From an uncultured Pelagibacteraceae bacterium (GTDB lineage: Bacteria; Pseudomonadota; Alphaproteobacteria; Pelagibacterales; Pelagibacteraceae), in NCBI GenBank assembly GCA_902536385.1, contig CACAWY010000004.1, forward strand, positions 54,068-118,067: a stretch of 64,000 nucleotides of DNA, in the 5' to 3' direction. A program made the translations under genes and the position numbers. A model generated the notes under the pieces. The model saw only the letters and a program-made list of their open reading frames with translations. It made no database searches and was not told the origin of the DNA. Below, one piece after another: positions 1-14,111 of this stretch. Every line of letters begins with the position of its first letter. The stretch's first letter is position 1.

Positions 1-1
1 G

Positions 2-190
2 AGTATTTACAAAGAATCATTTTCTAAGAAAAGCGAAAAAGAAATAATTATAACTAAAAATCTTAATATCGAGGAGATCTACGAAAGCGCATATCAACTC
101 GTTCAATATGGGTGGAAAAAGGAAGCGGTTCCCATAGTTAAAGAAAAAAAGTCATTAATTGCAAGATTTTTCGACCTTTTTTTTAATTAA
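2..190 (+). CDS. 3' end of a CDS that begins before the window; product not identified
   Basis: Frame 2 is open from the window edge (SIYKESFSKKSEKEIIITKNLNIEEIYESAYQLVQYGWKKEAVPIVKEKKSLIARFFDLFFN) to TAA at 188-190. Confidence 0.5.
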   Translation, partial: SIYKESFSKKSEKEIIITKNLNIEEIYESAYQLVQYGWKKEAVPIVKEKKSLIARFFDLFFN

Positions 191-259
191 TAAATACTTG
201 TTATTTTCAGAAACATTAGTTGTTTTAAAGACTCTCTAACATTTGGATATATATTAGCG

Positions 260-1186
260 ATGTTAAAAATTTTTCAACAAACAATTTCCAAACCTGTGAC
301 TTTTAAAGGCACAGGACTTCATACAGGCAAAAATTCCACTTTAACCATTTATCCAGGAAAATCTGATCAAGGAATTGTTTTTAAAAGAATTGATTTAAGT
401 GATAGAAATCAAATTCAAGCTAATTATAAAAATGTATCTTCAGCTACTTTATGTACAACTTTAGAAAATGAGTTTGGAACAAAAGTATCAACTGTAGAAC
501 ATCTTATGGCGGCTTTATACGTTGCTGATATAGACAATGCCGTTGTAGAAATTGATAGTGAAGAAGTTCCAATAATGGATGGTTCAGCTTCTAAATTTTT
601 AAATGATATTCAAAAGCAGGGTTTGAAAGAATTGTCTAAAAAAAGAAAATACTTGAATATTTCTAAAAAACTAGAATTGATTGATGGTGAAAGAAAAATA
701 TCAATAGAAAAAAGCAACTCAACATTTAATGTTGAATTTAAATTAAATTATAAAAATAATATAATTGGAAACCAATCTAATAAAGTAAATTTTAATGAAA
801 ATGATTTACACGATGTAATAAGTTCTAGAACTTTTTGCTTATTTGAGGATATCGAAAAAATAAAAAAAATGGGTTTAGCTAAAGGTGGTTCTCTTGATAA
901 TGCTTTAGTTATAGATAAAGATAAAATTTTGAATGAGGAAGGACTAAGAAATGAAAAAGAATTTGTTAATCATAAAATTTTAGATTTGGCAGGAGACTTT
1001 TTGCTATCTGGTTTTAGAATATTAGGTACAGTGAAATGTAACCAAGGCGGACATGAGTTAACTAATATGTTTCTTAGAAAATTATTAAAAATTAGCACAG
1101 CTTTTGAGATATCTGAATTAAAAGAAATAGTTGTTTCTCAAAAAATTAGGTCAAATCAATCAATTAAAATTGCAGTTAACGCTTAG
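260..1186 (+). CDS. lpxC: UDP-3-O-acyl-N-acetylglucosamine deacetylase
   Basis: KPVTFKGTGLHTGKNSTLTIYPG start, TVEHLMAAL and KILDLAGDFLLSG motifs typical of LpxC. Confidence 0.95.
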   Translation: MLKIFQQTISKPVTFKGTGLHTGKNSTLTIYPGKSDQGIVFKRIDLSDRNQIQANYKNVSSATLCTTLENEFGTKVSTVEHLMAALYVADIDNAVVEIDSEEVPIMDGSASKFLNDIQKQGLKELSKKRKYLNISKKLELIDGERKISIEKSNSTFNVEFKLNYKNNIIGNQSNKVNFNENDLHDVISSRTFCLFEDIEKIKKMGLAKGGSLDNALVIDKDKILNEEGLRNEKEFVNHKILDLAGDFLLSGFRILGTVKCNQGGHELTNMFLRKLLKISTAFEISELKEIVVSQKIRSNQSIKIAVNA

Positions 1187-1239
1187 ATCCCAAATATAAA
1201 TCTTATTTTTTATATTCTAATCTGTTATTAATCTATTGT

Positions 1240-2070
1240 ATGATAGTTAGACTAACATCTGCACTAATAATAACTTTAGTTTTGTTATCTTGCTCAAAAG
1301 ATGAACTAACTTATGAACCTTCTGAAAAGGTTGACCCTTATGTCATTTATAAAGAAGGTCTTGAAGCGTTTGAAAAAAACGACTTCTTTTTTGCCAGTAA
1401 AAAATTTTCTGAGGCTGAACTAAATTTTAGAGAAGTTGACTTATCTGCTAAATCAGCAATCATGTCGAGTTTTTCACTTTATGGTATAAATTTTTATTCA
1501 GAAGCTCTTGAGAACCTAGAAAGGTATTTGAAAAATTATCCCTCTGATAGATTTGTGATATATGCTCATTATTTAATTTCAATAATCTATTTTGAGCAAA
1601 TTGCTGATGAAAAAAAAGATTTAGATCCTTTAATTAAGGCAAATGATAAAATAAACTTTTTCTTGGCTAAATATCCGAACACAGAATATGCATTGGATTT
1701 AAAATTTAAAAAAGATTTAATACAAAATCAACTAGCAGCTAAAGAATTATTTGTAGCAAAATTTTATATTTCAACAAAAAAATGGATCCCTGCTATTAAT
1801 AGGTTAAAAGTGATTGTAAAAAAATATGATCAAACTATTTTTATAGAAGAAGCGCTCCATAGATTAGTGGAAATTAATTATTACTTAGGTCTAGAGGAAG
1901 AGGCTAAAAAATTTGCAAATATTTTAGGCTATAACTACAATACCAGCGAATGGTTTGAACAATCATATAAAATTCTAAATAAAAATTATGAAATTAAGAG
2001 CAGGGTTGATCCTAAAAAATTCAAAAATGAAAAAAGTTTTTTAAAAAATATTTTAAAAAAAATAAAATAA
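1240..2070 (+). CDS. bamD: Outer membrane assembly lipoprotein BamD
   Basis: Lipobox-like LLSC, TPR-like repeats, YPSDRFVIYAHYLISIIYFEQI typical of BamD/ComL. Confidence 0.85.
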   Translation: MIVRLTSALIITLVLLSCSKDELTYEPSEKVDPYVIYKEGLEAFEKNDFFFASKKFSEAELNFREVDLSAKSAIMSSFSLYGINFYSEALENLERYLKNYPSDRFVIYAHYLISIIYFEQIADEKKDLDPLIKANDKINFFLAKYPNTEYALDLKFKKDLIQNQLAAKELFVAKFYISTKKWIPAINRLKVIVKKYDQTIFIEEALHRLVEINYYLGLEEEAKKFANILGYNYNTSEWFEQSYKILNKNYEIKSRVDPKKFKNEKSFLKNILKKIK

Positions 2071-5804
<3,734 letters not shown>

Positions 5805-5817
<13 letters not shown>

Positions 5818-7847
5818 TTCAACATTTTCTTTTTATATCTATCCCATCCAGGACTTTTGTAGCCCTCATCAAAGTCAATTGAGTTATCTTGATTAAATTC
5901 AAATTCATCATTTTCAAAAGTGCTTGTTTCATTCTTTTCAACACTTTCTTCAGGTATTTCATTTATAAATCGAGAGGGTAGTGCATCCATCCAATCCCCG
6001 TGATATGCTCTTTTCATTGCAAAAGATAAATAAGCTTCTTTTTTCGCCCTAGTAATTCCAACATAAGCTAATCTTCTCTCCTCTTCTAAAGCAAAATCTC
6101 CTTTTTCTTCTAAAGATTTTTGGTGAGGAAATAGTCCTTCCTCCCATCCAGGAAGAAAAACAACATCAAATTCTAATCCTTTGGCGGCATGCATTGTCAT
6201 TAGATTAATTTTTGCCCCTTCCCAGTCCTGGTCAATTGAAGTTGCCAATGCTACGTGTTCTAAAAAACTCTGAAGGCTATCATAATCTTGCATTGCTCTG
6301 AGTAATTCTTTCAAATTTTCTAACCTATTTTCATTTTCTAAATCTTTTTTATTTTTCAATAATGATGAATATCCAGACTCATCTAAAACTAATTTAAGTA
6401 AGTCATAATGTTTCATTTTAGATGAGTCTTTTCTCCACTTATGTATCATATTTATGAATTGGTGAATTGTAGTTTTTATTTTTGGTTTGAAATCACCTTT
6501 TTCAATCATCTTGATAATAGAGTCTTCAAGACACAATTTATTCAATTTACCAAAAGAATAAATTTGATTGACAGTACTCTCCCCAATCCCTTTTTTCGGA
6601 GCACTAAGCGCTCTTTCTAAAGCTAAATCGTCAAATTTTTGATTAACAATTCTTAGATAAGAAATAGCATCTTTTATTTCAGTTCTTTCATAAAACTTAA
6701 TTCCTCCAAGCACTCTATAACTTATTCCTACCTGAAGAAATCGTTCTTCAAATTCTCTTGTTTGATATATAGCTCTTACCAAAATTGATACGTCATTTAA
6801 TGAGTATTTTTTTTTAATTTTTTGTTCAATAATATCACTTATACCTTGTGCTTCCTCTTTTCCAGATCTATAACAATTTAATTTTACTAATTCACCTTGA
6901 TTGGCCGAAGACCATAATTTTTTACCAACTCTATTAGAATTATTTGAAATTAAATGAGATGCTGTTTCTAATATATTTTTTGTAGATCTGTAGTTTTGTT
7001 CTAACTTAAATACTTTACAATTTTCATAAATTTTATCGAATGTTAGGAAGTTTTTTATTTCAGCGCCTCGCCAACTATAAATTGATTGGTCATCATCACC
7101 AACGCAACAAATATTTCTCTCTTCATTGACTAATAAATTTAGCCATTTATTTTGAATAAAATTTGTATCTTGGAATTCATCTACTAAAATATATTTGAAG
7201 TTACTTTGATATATTCCTCTTATGTCCTTATGTTCCTCAAAAAGTTTAACACAAAAAAGAATCAGATCACCAAAATCAAATGCATTCAAGTCTTTTGTTT
7301 TACTTTGGTATATCTCGTATACTTTCAAAATTGATTTTATAATAGATCCTTTTTTTTCTATTTTTACATCTTTTGGCAACAAACCTTTATTTTTCCATTG
7401 ATCAATATGATATAATATTAATTGAGGAGAAAATTTTTTTGCATCTAAGTCCTCTCCTTTGACAATACTTCTTAAAAGTTTTTTCTGATCATCTGTATCA
7501 AGAATTGTAAAATTACTTTTATAACCTAATGCCTCAGCGTGTCTCCGCAAAATTTTTACGCTTACTGAGTGAAATGTCCCTAACCAAGGAATTGCACTTG
7601 ATGTTCCTTTAACGTGGTGCATTACTCTATTTTGCATTTCTTTCGCAGCTTTATTTGTAAAAGTCACGCATAAAATTTGACTTGGAAAAGCTTTCTTTTG
7701 ATTAATAATGTGTATTAATCTCGTTGTTAAAACTCTAGTTTTACCAGAGCCAGCTCCAGCAACAATTAGGTTGGGACCCTCAGTGCTAAGAACCGCATCT
7801 TTTTGTTCCTTGTTTAGTTTTTGAATTAATTTATCTTTATTATTCAT
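5805..7847 (-). CDS. uvrD: UvrD/PcrA-type ATP-dependent DNA helicase
   Basis: AGAGSGKTRVLTTR Walker A, VDEFQDTN, GDDDQSIYSWRGAE, LTMHAAKGLEFDVVFLPG motifs. Confidence 0.95.
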
Positions 7848-7891
7848 AAGCTAGAATTTTCATTTATATACTAGTTACAAATATAAAAAAA

Positions 7892-9292
7892 ATGATAAAT
7901 AAAATTTATAAAACAATTAACAACAAATTTTCTAGATTATTTAAATTTATATTTTTCCTAAGATATCTTTTTTCAATTTTTTTTGTCGCATTATTAATAA
8001 TTTTATTAATTCCCCAAGTTTTTGATTACAAAAAGAAAGAGCAAATTATCAAGCAGTATCTCTTTAATAACTATGGCTTAAAGATAATAAAAATGGATAA
8101 TATAGATTTTAATTCTTTTCCAGTTCCAAATTTACAAATAAACAACGCAATCATAAATCCTTCCTCAGATAATTTAAGCCTATCATCTCAAAAATTGATT
8201 ATATATCCAGAGATATTTAGTATTTACAACTATAATAATTTCCATGCTAGAAAAATTAAACTCATTAATTCTGTTATAACAACTGATGTAAAATTTATTC
8301 AAAATTTTATTAAGGATATTTTTAGTATAGAAAAAAAGTTTTTTTTTGAGAATTTGAAATTTAATATTTCAGATAACAACAATAATATAATAAATCTTAA
8401 TAAAATAAGATTTACAAATTATGGCTACAAAAAAAATGTTATAATAGGTGAGCTCTTTAATAGAAAATTTGAAGTTAATTTAAAAGATAAATATAAAAAT
8501 ATAAGTTTTAAACTTTTAGGGACAGGAATATCCGCAAAACTAATTTTTTTCGATAATAAGAATTTAAATTATAATGGAAATTTAAAAGGAAAAGTTTTAA
8601 GATCAAATTTCAAACTTGACTTCTCGTACGAGAATAACTCCTTAAAAATCAGTAATTTTATTTTTAGAGATAAAAAACTTTCATTTAGTAGCAACGGAAC
8701 CCTTAAATATAAACCTTTTTTTAAAATAGATCTTAACTCTGAAGTAAAAAATATTGACCCTAAAATTTTAAAAGATTTAGATATTGAACACATACTTAAT
8801 TCAAAAGAATTAATTAAAAGGTTCAACAGTCAAATTAGTATTTCTTTTTTACCCAAAAGATTTTATAATAATTTAATAGATAACTTAGATATCAAAACTC
8901 AATTAGCATTCGGTAGACTAAATATTTATAAAAATTTCTCAATAGATAAAAGTAAGTTTAATTGTAAAAACAAAATAAATTTATTAGAAGATTACCCAGT
9001 ACTTCATTTCGACTGTAATCTTTCTACTATGGATAAAAGAGAATTATATGAAAAATTTGGAATTAAATATCAAAACAAAAATGAAAAATTAAAATTAGTA
9101 ATTCGGGGTAACTTAAATATCCTGAATAATACGATAAATTTTGACAGTATAGAAATGAACGAAAACTATAACGCTACAATTGAAGACATAAAATATTTTA
9201 AGTCATCTTTTGAAAATATCCTGTTCGATAAAAATTTCCAAAATATATTTGATTTATCAAAATTAAGAAAATTTATTTTAGAAATTTCTTAA
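7892..9292 (+). CDS. AsmA-like membrane-anchored protein
   Basis: N-terminal TM helix followed by a long beta-rich AsmA-like region ([45 protein letters not shown]). Confidence 0.5.
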   Translation: MINKIYKTINNKFSRLFKFIFFLRYLFSIFFVALLIILLIPQVFDYKKKEQIIKQYLFNNYGLKIIKMDNIDFNSFPVPNLQINNAIINPSSDNLSLSSQKLIIYPEIFSIYNYNNFHARKIKLINSVITTDVKFIQNFIKDIFSIEKKFFFENLKFNISDNNNNIINLNKIRFTNYGYKKNVIIGELFNRKFEVNLKDKYKNISFKLLGTGISAKLIFFDNKNLNYNGNLKGKVLRSNFKLDFSYENNSLKISNFIFRDKKLSFSSNGTLKYKPFFKIDLNSEVKNIDPKILKDLDIEHILNSKELIKRFNSQISISFLPKRFYNNLIDNLDIKTQLAFGRLNIYKNFSIDKSKFNCKNKINLLEDYPVLHFDCNLSTMDKRELYEKFGIKYQNKNEKLKLVIRGNLNILNNTINFDSIEMNENYNATIEDIKYFKSSFENILFDKNFQNIFDLSKLRKFILEIS

Positions 9293-10680
9293 TTTTTAGG
9301 TTTAGTCATATTAATGGGACTCATTATTTTATTATATTCTTTTTCTTTGATTAATCCTGATTTAATGACCTCATGTTTTAAAGTAGTTCCATTTTTATAA
9401 GCAGTTTTTGCAATACTTGCAGCTTTATCATATCCAATTTTCGGTGCTAAGGCTGTAACTAGCATTAATGAATTATCTAAAAGATATTTTATTCTTTTTT
9501 TATCAGCTTTAATTCCTTTTACACAATAAAGTGCAAAAGTTTTTGCAGAATCACTCATTATCTCAATAGATTGTAAAATATTATGAATTATTAAAGGTTT
9601 AAAAACATTTAGTTCAAAGTGTCCATGAGAACCTGCCATGGTAATTCCGTTATGATTTCCAATTACTTTCACACAAACCATTGTAACGGCTTCAGACTGA
9701 GTTGGATTAACCTTACCTGGCATAATAGAGGATCCTGGTTCATTTGATGGCAAAATTAGTTCTCCATAACCAGCTCTTGGGCCTGAACCTAAAAACCTAA
9801 TATCATTAGCAATTTTCATTAGACATACTGCTGTGGTATTGAGTGTTCCTGAGAAATTTACAATCTCATCATGGGCTGCTAAAGCCGCAAATTTATTTGA
9901 AGTAGGTTTGAATGGGAGTTTTGTAATTTTACTAATTTCTTTAATAATTTTTTTATCAAAATTTTTTCTAGTATTTAATCCTGTTCCGACCGCAGTTCCT
10001 CCTTGCGCTAAATAATAGATTTCTTTAAGAGCAGACTCTATTCTTGATATACATTTTCTTAATTGAGTATGATAGCCAGAAAATTCTTGTCCTAAAGTTA
10101 AAGGTGTTGCATCTTGTAAATGTGTTCTTCCAACTTTAACAATTTTTTTAAATTCTCTTGATTTTCTAGCTAATTCTTTTTCTAAAATTTTTAAAGATGG
10201 AAGAAGCTTCTCTTTTGATTTTAAAGCAATCGCAATATGCATTGCAGTAGGAAATACATCATTTGTAGATTGGGATTTGTTTACATGGTCATTAGGATGA
10301 ACAGGTTTTTTTGTACCCATTTTACCACCAATCATTTGTATCGCTCTATTAGCAATTACCTCGTTTACATTCATATTTGTTTGTGTACCCGATCCAGTTT
10401 GCCAAACTTTTAAAGGAAAATGATCATCTAATCTGCCTTTGATCACTTCATCTGCTGCCCTGATAATATATTTGCTTAGTCTAACATCTAAATCTTTGTT
10501 TCTAGCATTAACTATAGCTGCTGCTTTTTTAATAATCGCTATAGAGTGGATAACTAAAGGTCTTACTAAAAAATCTCCAATATTAAAATATTTATTAGAT
10601 CTCTCAGTCGAGGCACCCCAATACTTATCACCAGGCACTTTAATCTTTCCGATACTGTCGAATTCTATTCTGTATTTCAT
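9289..10680 (-). CDS. fumC: Class II fumarate hydratase; start placed at internal Met ([28 protein letters not shown]) rather than the ORF-track start at 10728
   Basis: [16 protein letters not shown] signature, [19 protein letters not shown]. Confidence 0.95.
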   Translation of the reverse strand: MKYRIEFDSIGKIKVPGDKYWGASTERSNKYFNIGDFLVRPLVIHSIAIIKKAAAIVNARNKDLDVRLSKYIIRAADEVIKGRLDDHFPLKVWQTGSGTQTNMNVNEVIANRAIQMIGGKMGTKKPVHPNDHVNKSQSTNDVFPTAMHIAIALKSKEKLLPSLKILEKELARKSREFKKIVKVGRTHLQDATPLTLGQEFSGYHTQLRKCISRIESALKEIYYLAQGGTAVGTGLNTRKNFDKKIIKEISKITKLPFKPTSNKFAALAAHDEIVNFSGTLNTTAVCLMKIANDIRFLGSGPRAGYGELILPSNEPGSSIMPGKVNPTQSEAVTMVCVKVIGNHNGITMAGSHGHFELNVFKPLIIHNILQSIEIMSDSAKTFALYCVKGIKADKKRIKYLLDNSLMLVTALAPKIGYDKAASIAKTAYKNGTTLKHEVIKSGLIKEKEYNKIMSPINMTKPKN

Positions 10681-10740
10681 TGTTGATTCTTTGTTATAAT
10701 ACACCTTTATTGATAAATTATGAAACACAAAGGATAAAAA

Positions 10741-11112
10741 ATGAGCAATTTTAAAAGTGTTAAAATATTTATGAAAACTTTTGGTCAGGAAGTAAAAGAA
10801 AAAGCTGAGTTTCCAAACGATAAAATTACCATCCTAAGATATGACCTTATTAAAGAGGAACTTGAAGAGTTGAAAGATGCAATAGATAAAAGAGACATCA
10901 AAGAAGTTGCAGATGCTTTAACTGATATACTTTATGTAACCTATGGTGCTGGTCATGCTTTTGGAATAGATTTAGACAAATGTTTCGAAGAGGTACAAAG
11001 TTCAAATATGAGCAAATTAGATAATAATGGAAAACCAATTTACAATGATAAAGGTAAAGTGATGAAAGGTCCAAATTATTTTAAACCAAACTTAAACAAG
11101 TTTGTAGCTTAA
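10741..11112 (+). CDS. MazG-like / phosphoribosyl-ATP pyrophosphohydrolase-superfamily NTP pyrophosphohydrolase
   Basis: [43 protein letters not shown] matches the all-alpha NTP-PPase EExx(12-28)ExxD pattern. Confidence 0.75.
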   Translation: MSNFKSVKIFMKTFGQEVKEKAEFPNDKITILRYDLIKEELEELKDAIDKRDIKEVADALTDILYVTYGAGHAFGIDLDKCFEEVQSSNMSKLDNNGKPIYNDKGKVMKGPNYFKPNLNKFVA

Positions 11113-11192
11113 TGAAAAAAAATTATCACTGGATACTTTTAGGAATATCAGTTGGGATTATAATTTATATGTTAGATAAATATATTTTTTAG
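11112..11192 (+). CDS. 26-aa single-TM small protein [26 protein letters not shown]
   Basis: ATG overlaps the TAA of the preceding CDS (TAATGA); hydrophobic; below the ORF-track length cutoff. Confidence 0.4.
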   Translation: MKKNYHWILLGISVGIIIYMLDKYIF

Positions 11193-11208
11193 TTCTAATA
11201 TTTGAAAA

Positions 11209-11832
11209 CTATTTTGAATTTTTACTTCTAAATTTAATAGACAAAGGGTGTAAATCTCTAGAAGAATTAATTGGTCTTGGCACTGGCAGTTTGAAAGAAT
11301 TTCCATTTGCATTTTTTTTTGATCTCGAACTGATTTTCGAAGGCAATCCTTTAAAATCTTTAAAGTTCATGTCCACAACCTTTTGTCGTCTCATTTTTAT
11401 TGGATAATCTTCTAACCAAACTTTCTCATTCCATTTAGGTATCATTATTTTTAAAAAAGGTTTTAAAATTTTTCTCCAACCATTTAAAAAAAATTTGTAA
11501 TTCATAATTATTTCACAAGAGGAATTTGTTTTAGAGTTGACAGTAATAGTTGTTTTAGATATCACGCCCATTTGTACCGCATATGTGAACAATGTATTTT
11601 CATCATGTTGAACCATAAAGACAGGAGTAAGAAATTTTAAAAATGGAAATGGGACTTTAATATTATCGACTCTAAACATGAAATTATTTTTATCATATAG
11701 AATATCTGATTTTTTATATCCTTCGTGAACAACATCTAAGTGTTCATGATCCCAATAATTCCATAAAGCAACCTCTTTAGAGCAATTGATTTCTTTAATT
11801 ATTTCAACTTCTAATATGTCACTCTCTCTCAT
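11209..11832 (-). CDS. SRPBCC/START-like protein resembling a Rieske oxygenase catalytic domain
   Basis: NYWDHEHLDVVHEGYKK resembles the mononuclear iron Asp/His motif; starts within the upstream Rieske gene. Confidence 0.5.
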   Translation of the reverse strand: MRESDILEVEIIKEINCSKEVALWNYWDHEHLDVVHEGYKKSDILYDKNNFMFRVDNIKVPFPFLKFLTPVFMVQHDENTLFTYAVQMGVISKTTITVNSKTNSSCEIIMNYKFFLNGWRKILKPFLKIMIPKWNEKVWLEDYPIKMRRQKVVDMNFKDFKGLPSKISSRSKKNANGNSFKLPVPRPINSSRDLHPLSIKFRSKNSK

Positions 11833-12190
11833 AAATTAAAAATATCTTATCGTTTTCTAAATTAATATTATATTCTTTTAGTTTATCCGGTTTAACCTCA
11901 AACTCATAAGGGTTTAATCCTAATTTTAATGGATAACTAAGACACTTTCCGGTTTTATTACAAAACTTCCAATTATGCCACTTACATCTCAATAAATCCT
12001 TTTTTTGATCATAAAAAATTTCACCACCAAAATGAGGACAGATAGATGAAAAAACTTTTATATTTTCTTCTTTATCTAAAAAACAAATTATTTCATCTTT
12101 CAGTTCATCAAAAAATTTAATTATATATTTTTTTTTTTTTAATACTCCTAATTTGCATATGAAAATGGAGAACTGTTTATTATTAATCAT
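11819..12190 (-). CDS. Rieske [2Fe-2S] domain protein
   Basis: CPHFGGEIFYDQKKDLLRCKWHNWKF contains CxH...CxxH Rieske ligands. Confidence 0.85.
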   Translation of the reverse strand: MINNKQFSIFICKLGVLKKKKYIIKFFDELKDEIICFLDKEENIKVFSSICPHFGGEIFYDQKKDLLRCKWHNWKFCNKTGKCLSYPLKLGLNPYEFEVKPDKLKEYNINLENDKIFLIYERE

Positions 12191-12198
12191 ATATTTTC

Positions 12199-12223
12199 AG
12201 GGGCGTTTTGTTGCCAGGTACCC
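12199..12223 (+). repeat. Degenerate copy (A) of the ssrA 3'-end sequence: aggggcgttttgttgccaggtaccc
   Basis: Near identity to 13763-13787 (aggggcgttctgttgccaggtgccc). Confidence 0.85.
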
Positions 12224-12377
12224 TTAACCTTTTAACGTTATATAACAATTCAAGATCATAAAAAACGGCTATTTCTTTGCTGGGTGAGACCGTATTGTGC
12301 CCACCAGTGAGTCCGGATAAGATAAGTCCTGTGAAATTAGAATTCAAATACGAACTATCATTTAAATTAATTAGATA

Positions 12378-12764
12378 ATGTACGAATTGTTAGCAAATCT
12401 GACTTTAGTTACTCATTTAATATTTATTTTATTTGTTATTTTTGGTGGAATGTTCTTTTTTATTTTTTCAAAAATTATCTATATTCATATCCCATCATTA
12501 TTATGGGGAATTTATATAGAATTCACTAATTCTGTTTGTCCGTTAACTTATCTAGAGAATTGGTTTTTATATAAAGGTGAGCTGTCAACTTATTCTAATG
12601 ATTTTATTAACAACTATCTTTTTCCAATAATTTATCCTGAGGACTTGACTGCTGAAATTCAAATTTATATTGGTATATCGCTTATACTTATTAATATTTT
12701 AATTTACGGATTAATTTTAAAAAATCTAAAGAATGAAAAAAATTTTAGCGATCATAATTTTTAG
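12378..12764 (+). CDS. DUF2784-like small membrane protein
   Basis: LLWGIYIEFTNSVCPLTYLENWFLYKGE...YLFPIIYPEDLTAEIQI resembles the DUF2784 pattern. Confidence 0.65.
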   Translation: MYELLANLTLVTHLIFILFVIFGGMFFFIFSKIIYIHIPSLLWGIYIEFTNSVCPLTYLENWFLYKGELSTYSNDFINNYLFPIIYPEDLTAEIQIYIGISLILINILIYGLILKNLKNEKNFSDHNF

Positions 12765-13095
12765 TCTCTCAATTTTTGGCAGTTATAATTCAGTTTTAGC
12801 AAATGATTTGATTTGTAGCGATGATAAGAATAGTGAAGTTATAAATATATTTTATAATCAAGACAGAATAGAGATATTAGGCAAAACTTTCACAAATGTC
12901 TTAATTTTTGGAAATGGTGTTTCAGCAGAATACTTTAAATGGAAAACTTCGTTTTTAGGACTCAGGAAGTTATTAGATGAGAGTTGGAAAATAAATTTGG
13001 AATTTTCAAAACCAAAATCAGCCTCAATAATTAAATATAAATATGAAAATGGTGAGCTTAAAAAACTAAGTGAAAGTTCATATTCATGTGAATAA
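12733..13095 (+). CDS. Small secreted protein, unknown function
   Basis: Signal peptide MKKILAIIIFSLSIFGSYNSVLA; stop lies 3 nt before repeat copy B. Confidence 0.6.
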   Translation: MKKILAIIIFSLSIFGSYNSVLANDLICSDDKNSEVINIFYNQDRIEILGKTFTNVLIFGNGVSAEYFKWKTSFLGLRKLLDESWKINLEFSKPKSASIIKYKYENGELKKLSESSYSCE

Positions 13096-13098
13096 TTA

Positions 13099-13120
13099 AG
13101 GGGCGTTCTGTTGCCCGGCA
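13099..13120 (+). repeat. Degenerate copy (B) of the ssrA 3'-end sequence: aggggcgttctgttgcccggca
   Basis: First 17 nt identical to copy C at 13763. Confidence 0.85.
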
Positions 13121-13256
13121 TTAGATTAGAAATTAGCATATTTGCTTACTTTATCAAAATACTTCATTGCAAACTTCATTGCTCGAAGCACTTATTTTCT
13201 TTCTACTTGCTTTTTTGGATATAGCACTTCATTGTAAATTTGATTAAAATTATCAA

Positions 13257-13760
13257 ATGAGAGATTTTGTCCAAAAATATTGGTATTTAGTATTAATATT
13301 TTTTTTATTCTCATATCACTCTTGGTTAATGCAAATGTTTCCTTGGGAAAAACAATTATTAAAATGTAAATTAAAATTCGATAATATCAAAATTTACAAT
13401 GTACCAAAAAATATTGATTTAGAGATAAACGGTTGGGGTACAGGGAAATTTGTTAACAATCAGTATTTTGGATCAAATTCATTTGGAGTAAACACTAATG
13501 GAAGTAATCGTTCAGATTTTTTAGTGAGAGTTTTAGGTTCTTATCAATATGATTTTGAAATACATGTAAAAAAAGATAACTGGGGTTACGAGTTTGGTTA
13601 TACACATTTGTTTTTAATTCCAAAAAAAAGAGAAACCTTTGTAGATAAAAATGGAAATAAAATTAAATTAAAATCTAGGTCTTTATATCTTATGGACATC
13701 TCGTACGATGGTAATGAGAATCCTGAAGCATTATGGGATTGTTTTGATGAATCAATGTAA
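13257..13760 (+). CDS. Membrane-anchored protein, unknown function
   Basis: N-terminal TM helix; intact 167-aa ORF; stop lies 2 nt before repeat copy C. Confidence 0.6.
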   Translation: MRDFVQKYWYLVLIFFLFSYHSWLMQMFPWEKQLLKCKLKFDNIKIYNVPKNIDLEINGWGTGKFVNNQYFGSNSFGVNTNGSNRSDFLVRVLGSYQYDFEIHVKKDNWGYEFGYTHLFLIPKKRETFVDKNGNKIKLKSRSLYLMDISYDGNENPEALWDCFDESM

Positions 13761-13762
13761 GT

Positions 13763-14015
13763 AGGGGCGTTCTGTTGCCAGGTGCCCCGGACCCCGTGAC
13801 TTAATTAACTAGGTTAATTAAGCTGCAAGTGCAAATTTTTGATTTGCATTTATAATTTAGCCCGTTACGTCGGAACTATCTCGAACGAAAAAGCAGCTTT
13901 TAGACACCCGTCGATCCTAATTCACCCCCCTCGAGAAATATTTGGTGGAGGTGGTGGGTACTGCCCCCACGTCCGTGATGTTTATTACGAAACTCGTTTA
14001 TCGTTATAGTTGGTA
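13763..14015 (-). ncRNA. ssrA: Circularly permuted two-piece tmRNA (alphaproteobacterial type): acceptor piece first (3' end CCA at 13943), then ITS 13930-13942, then coding piece (13929 to about 13763)
   Basis: Minus strand: cggacgtgggggcagtacccaccacctccACCA, then about 13 nt, then gggggtgaattaggatcgacgggtg. 7-bp acceptor stem GGGGGTG/CACCTCC. Tag ORF 13847-13818 reads GCA AAT CAA AAA TTT GCA CTT GCA GCT TAA = ANQKFALAA*. The 5' boundary near 14015 is approximate. Confidence 0.93.
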
Positions 14016-14111
14016 AACCAACAATTTATATTATCAAAAATAAGAGAAATTAAAAATAGTTATTCAATTTAATATAATTAAATTTGATTTGGGTATTGGT
14101 TGAAAATTAAA

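Noticed and set aside
12265-12342. Possible TPP or cobalamin riboswitch (TGAGA, CGGATAA fragments)
   Set aside because: Only isolated k-mer resemblance; motif order and spacing do not fit either aptamer.
12858-13139. 93-aa minus-strand ORF crossing repeat copy B
   Set aside because: Overlaps the plus-strand secreted-protein ORF that has a signal peptide; no domain recognized.
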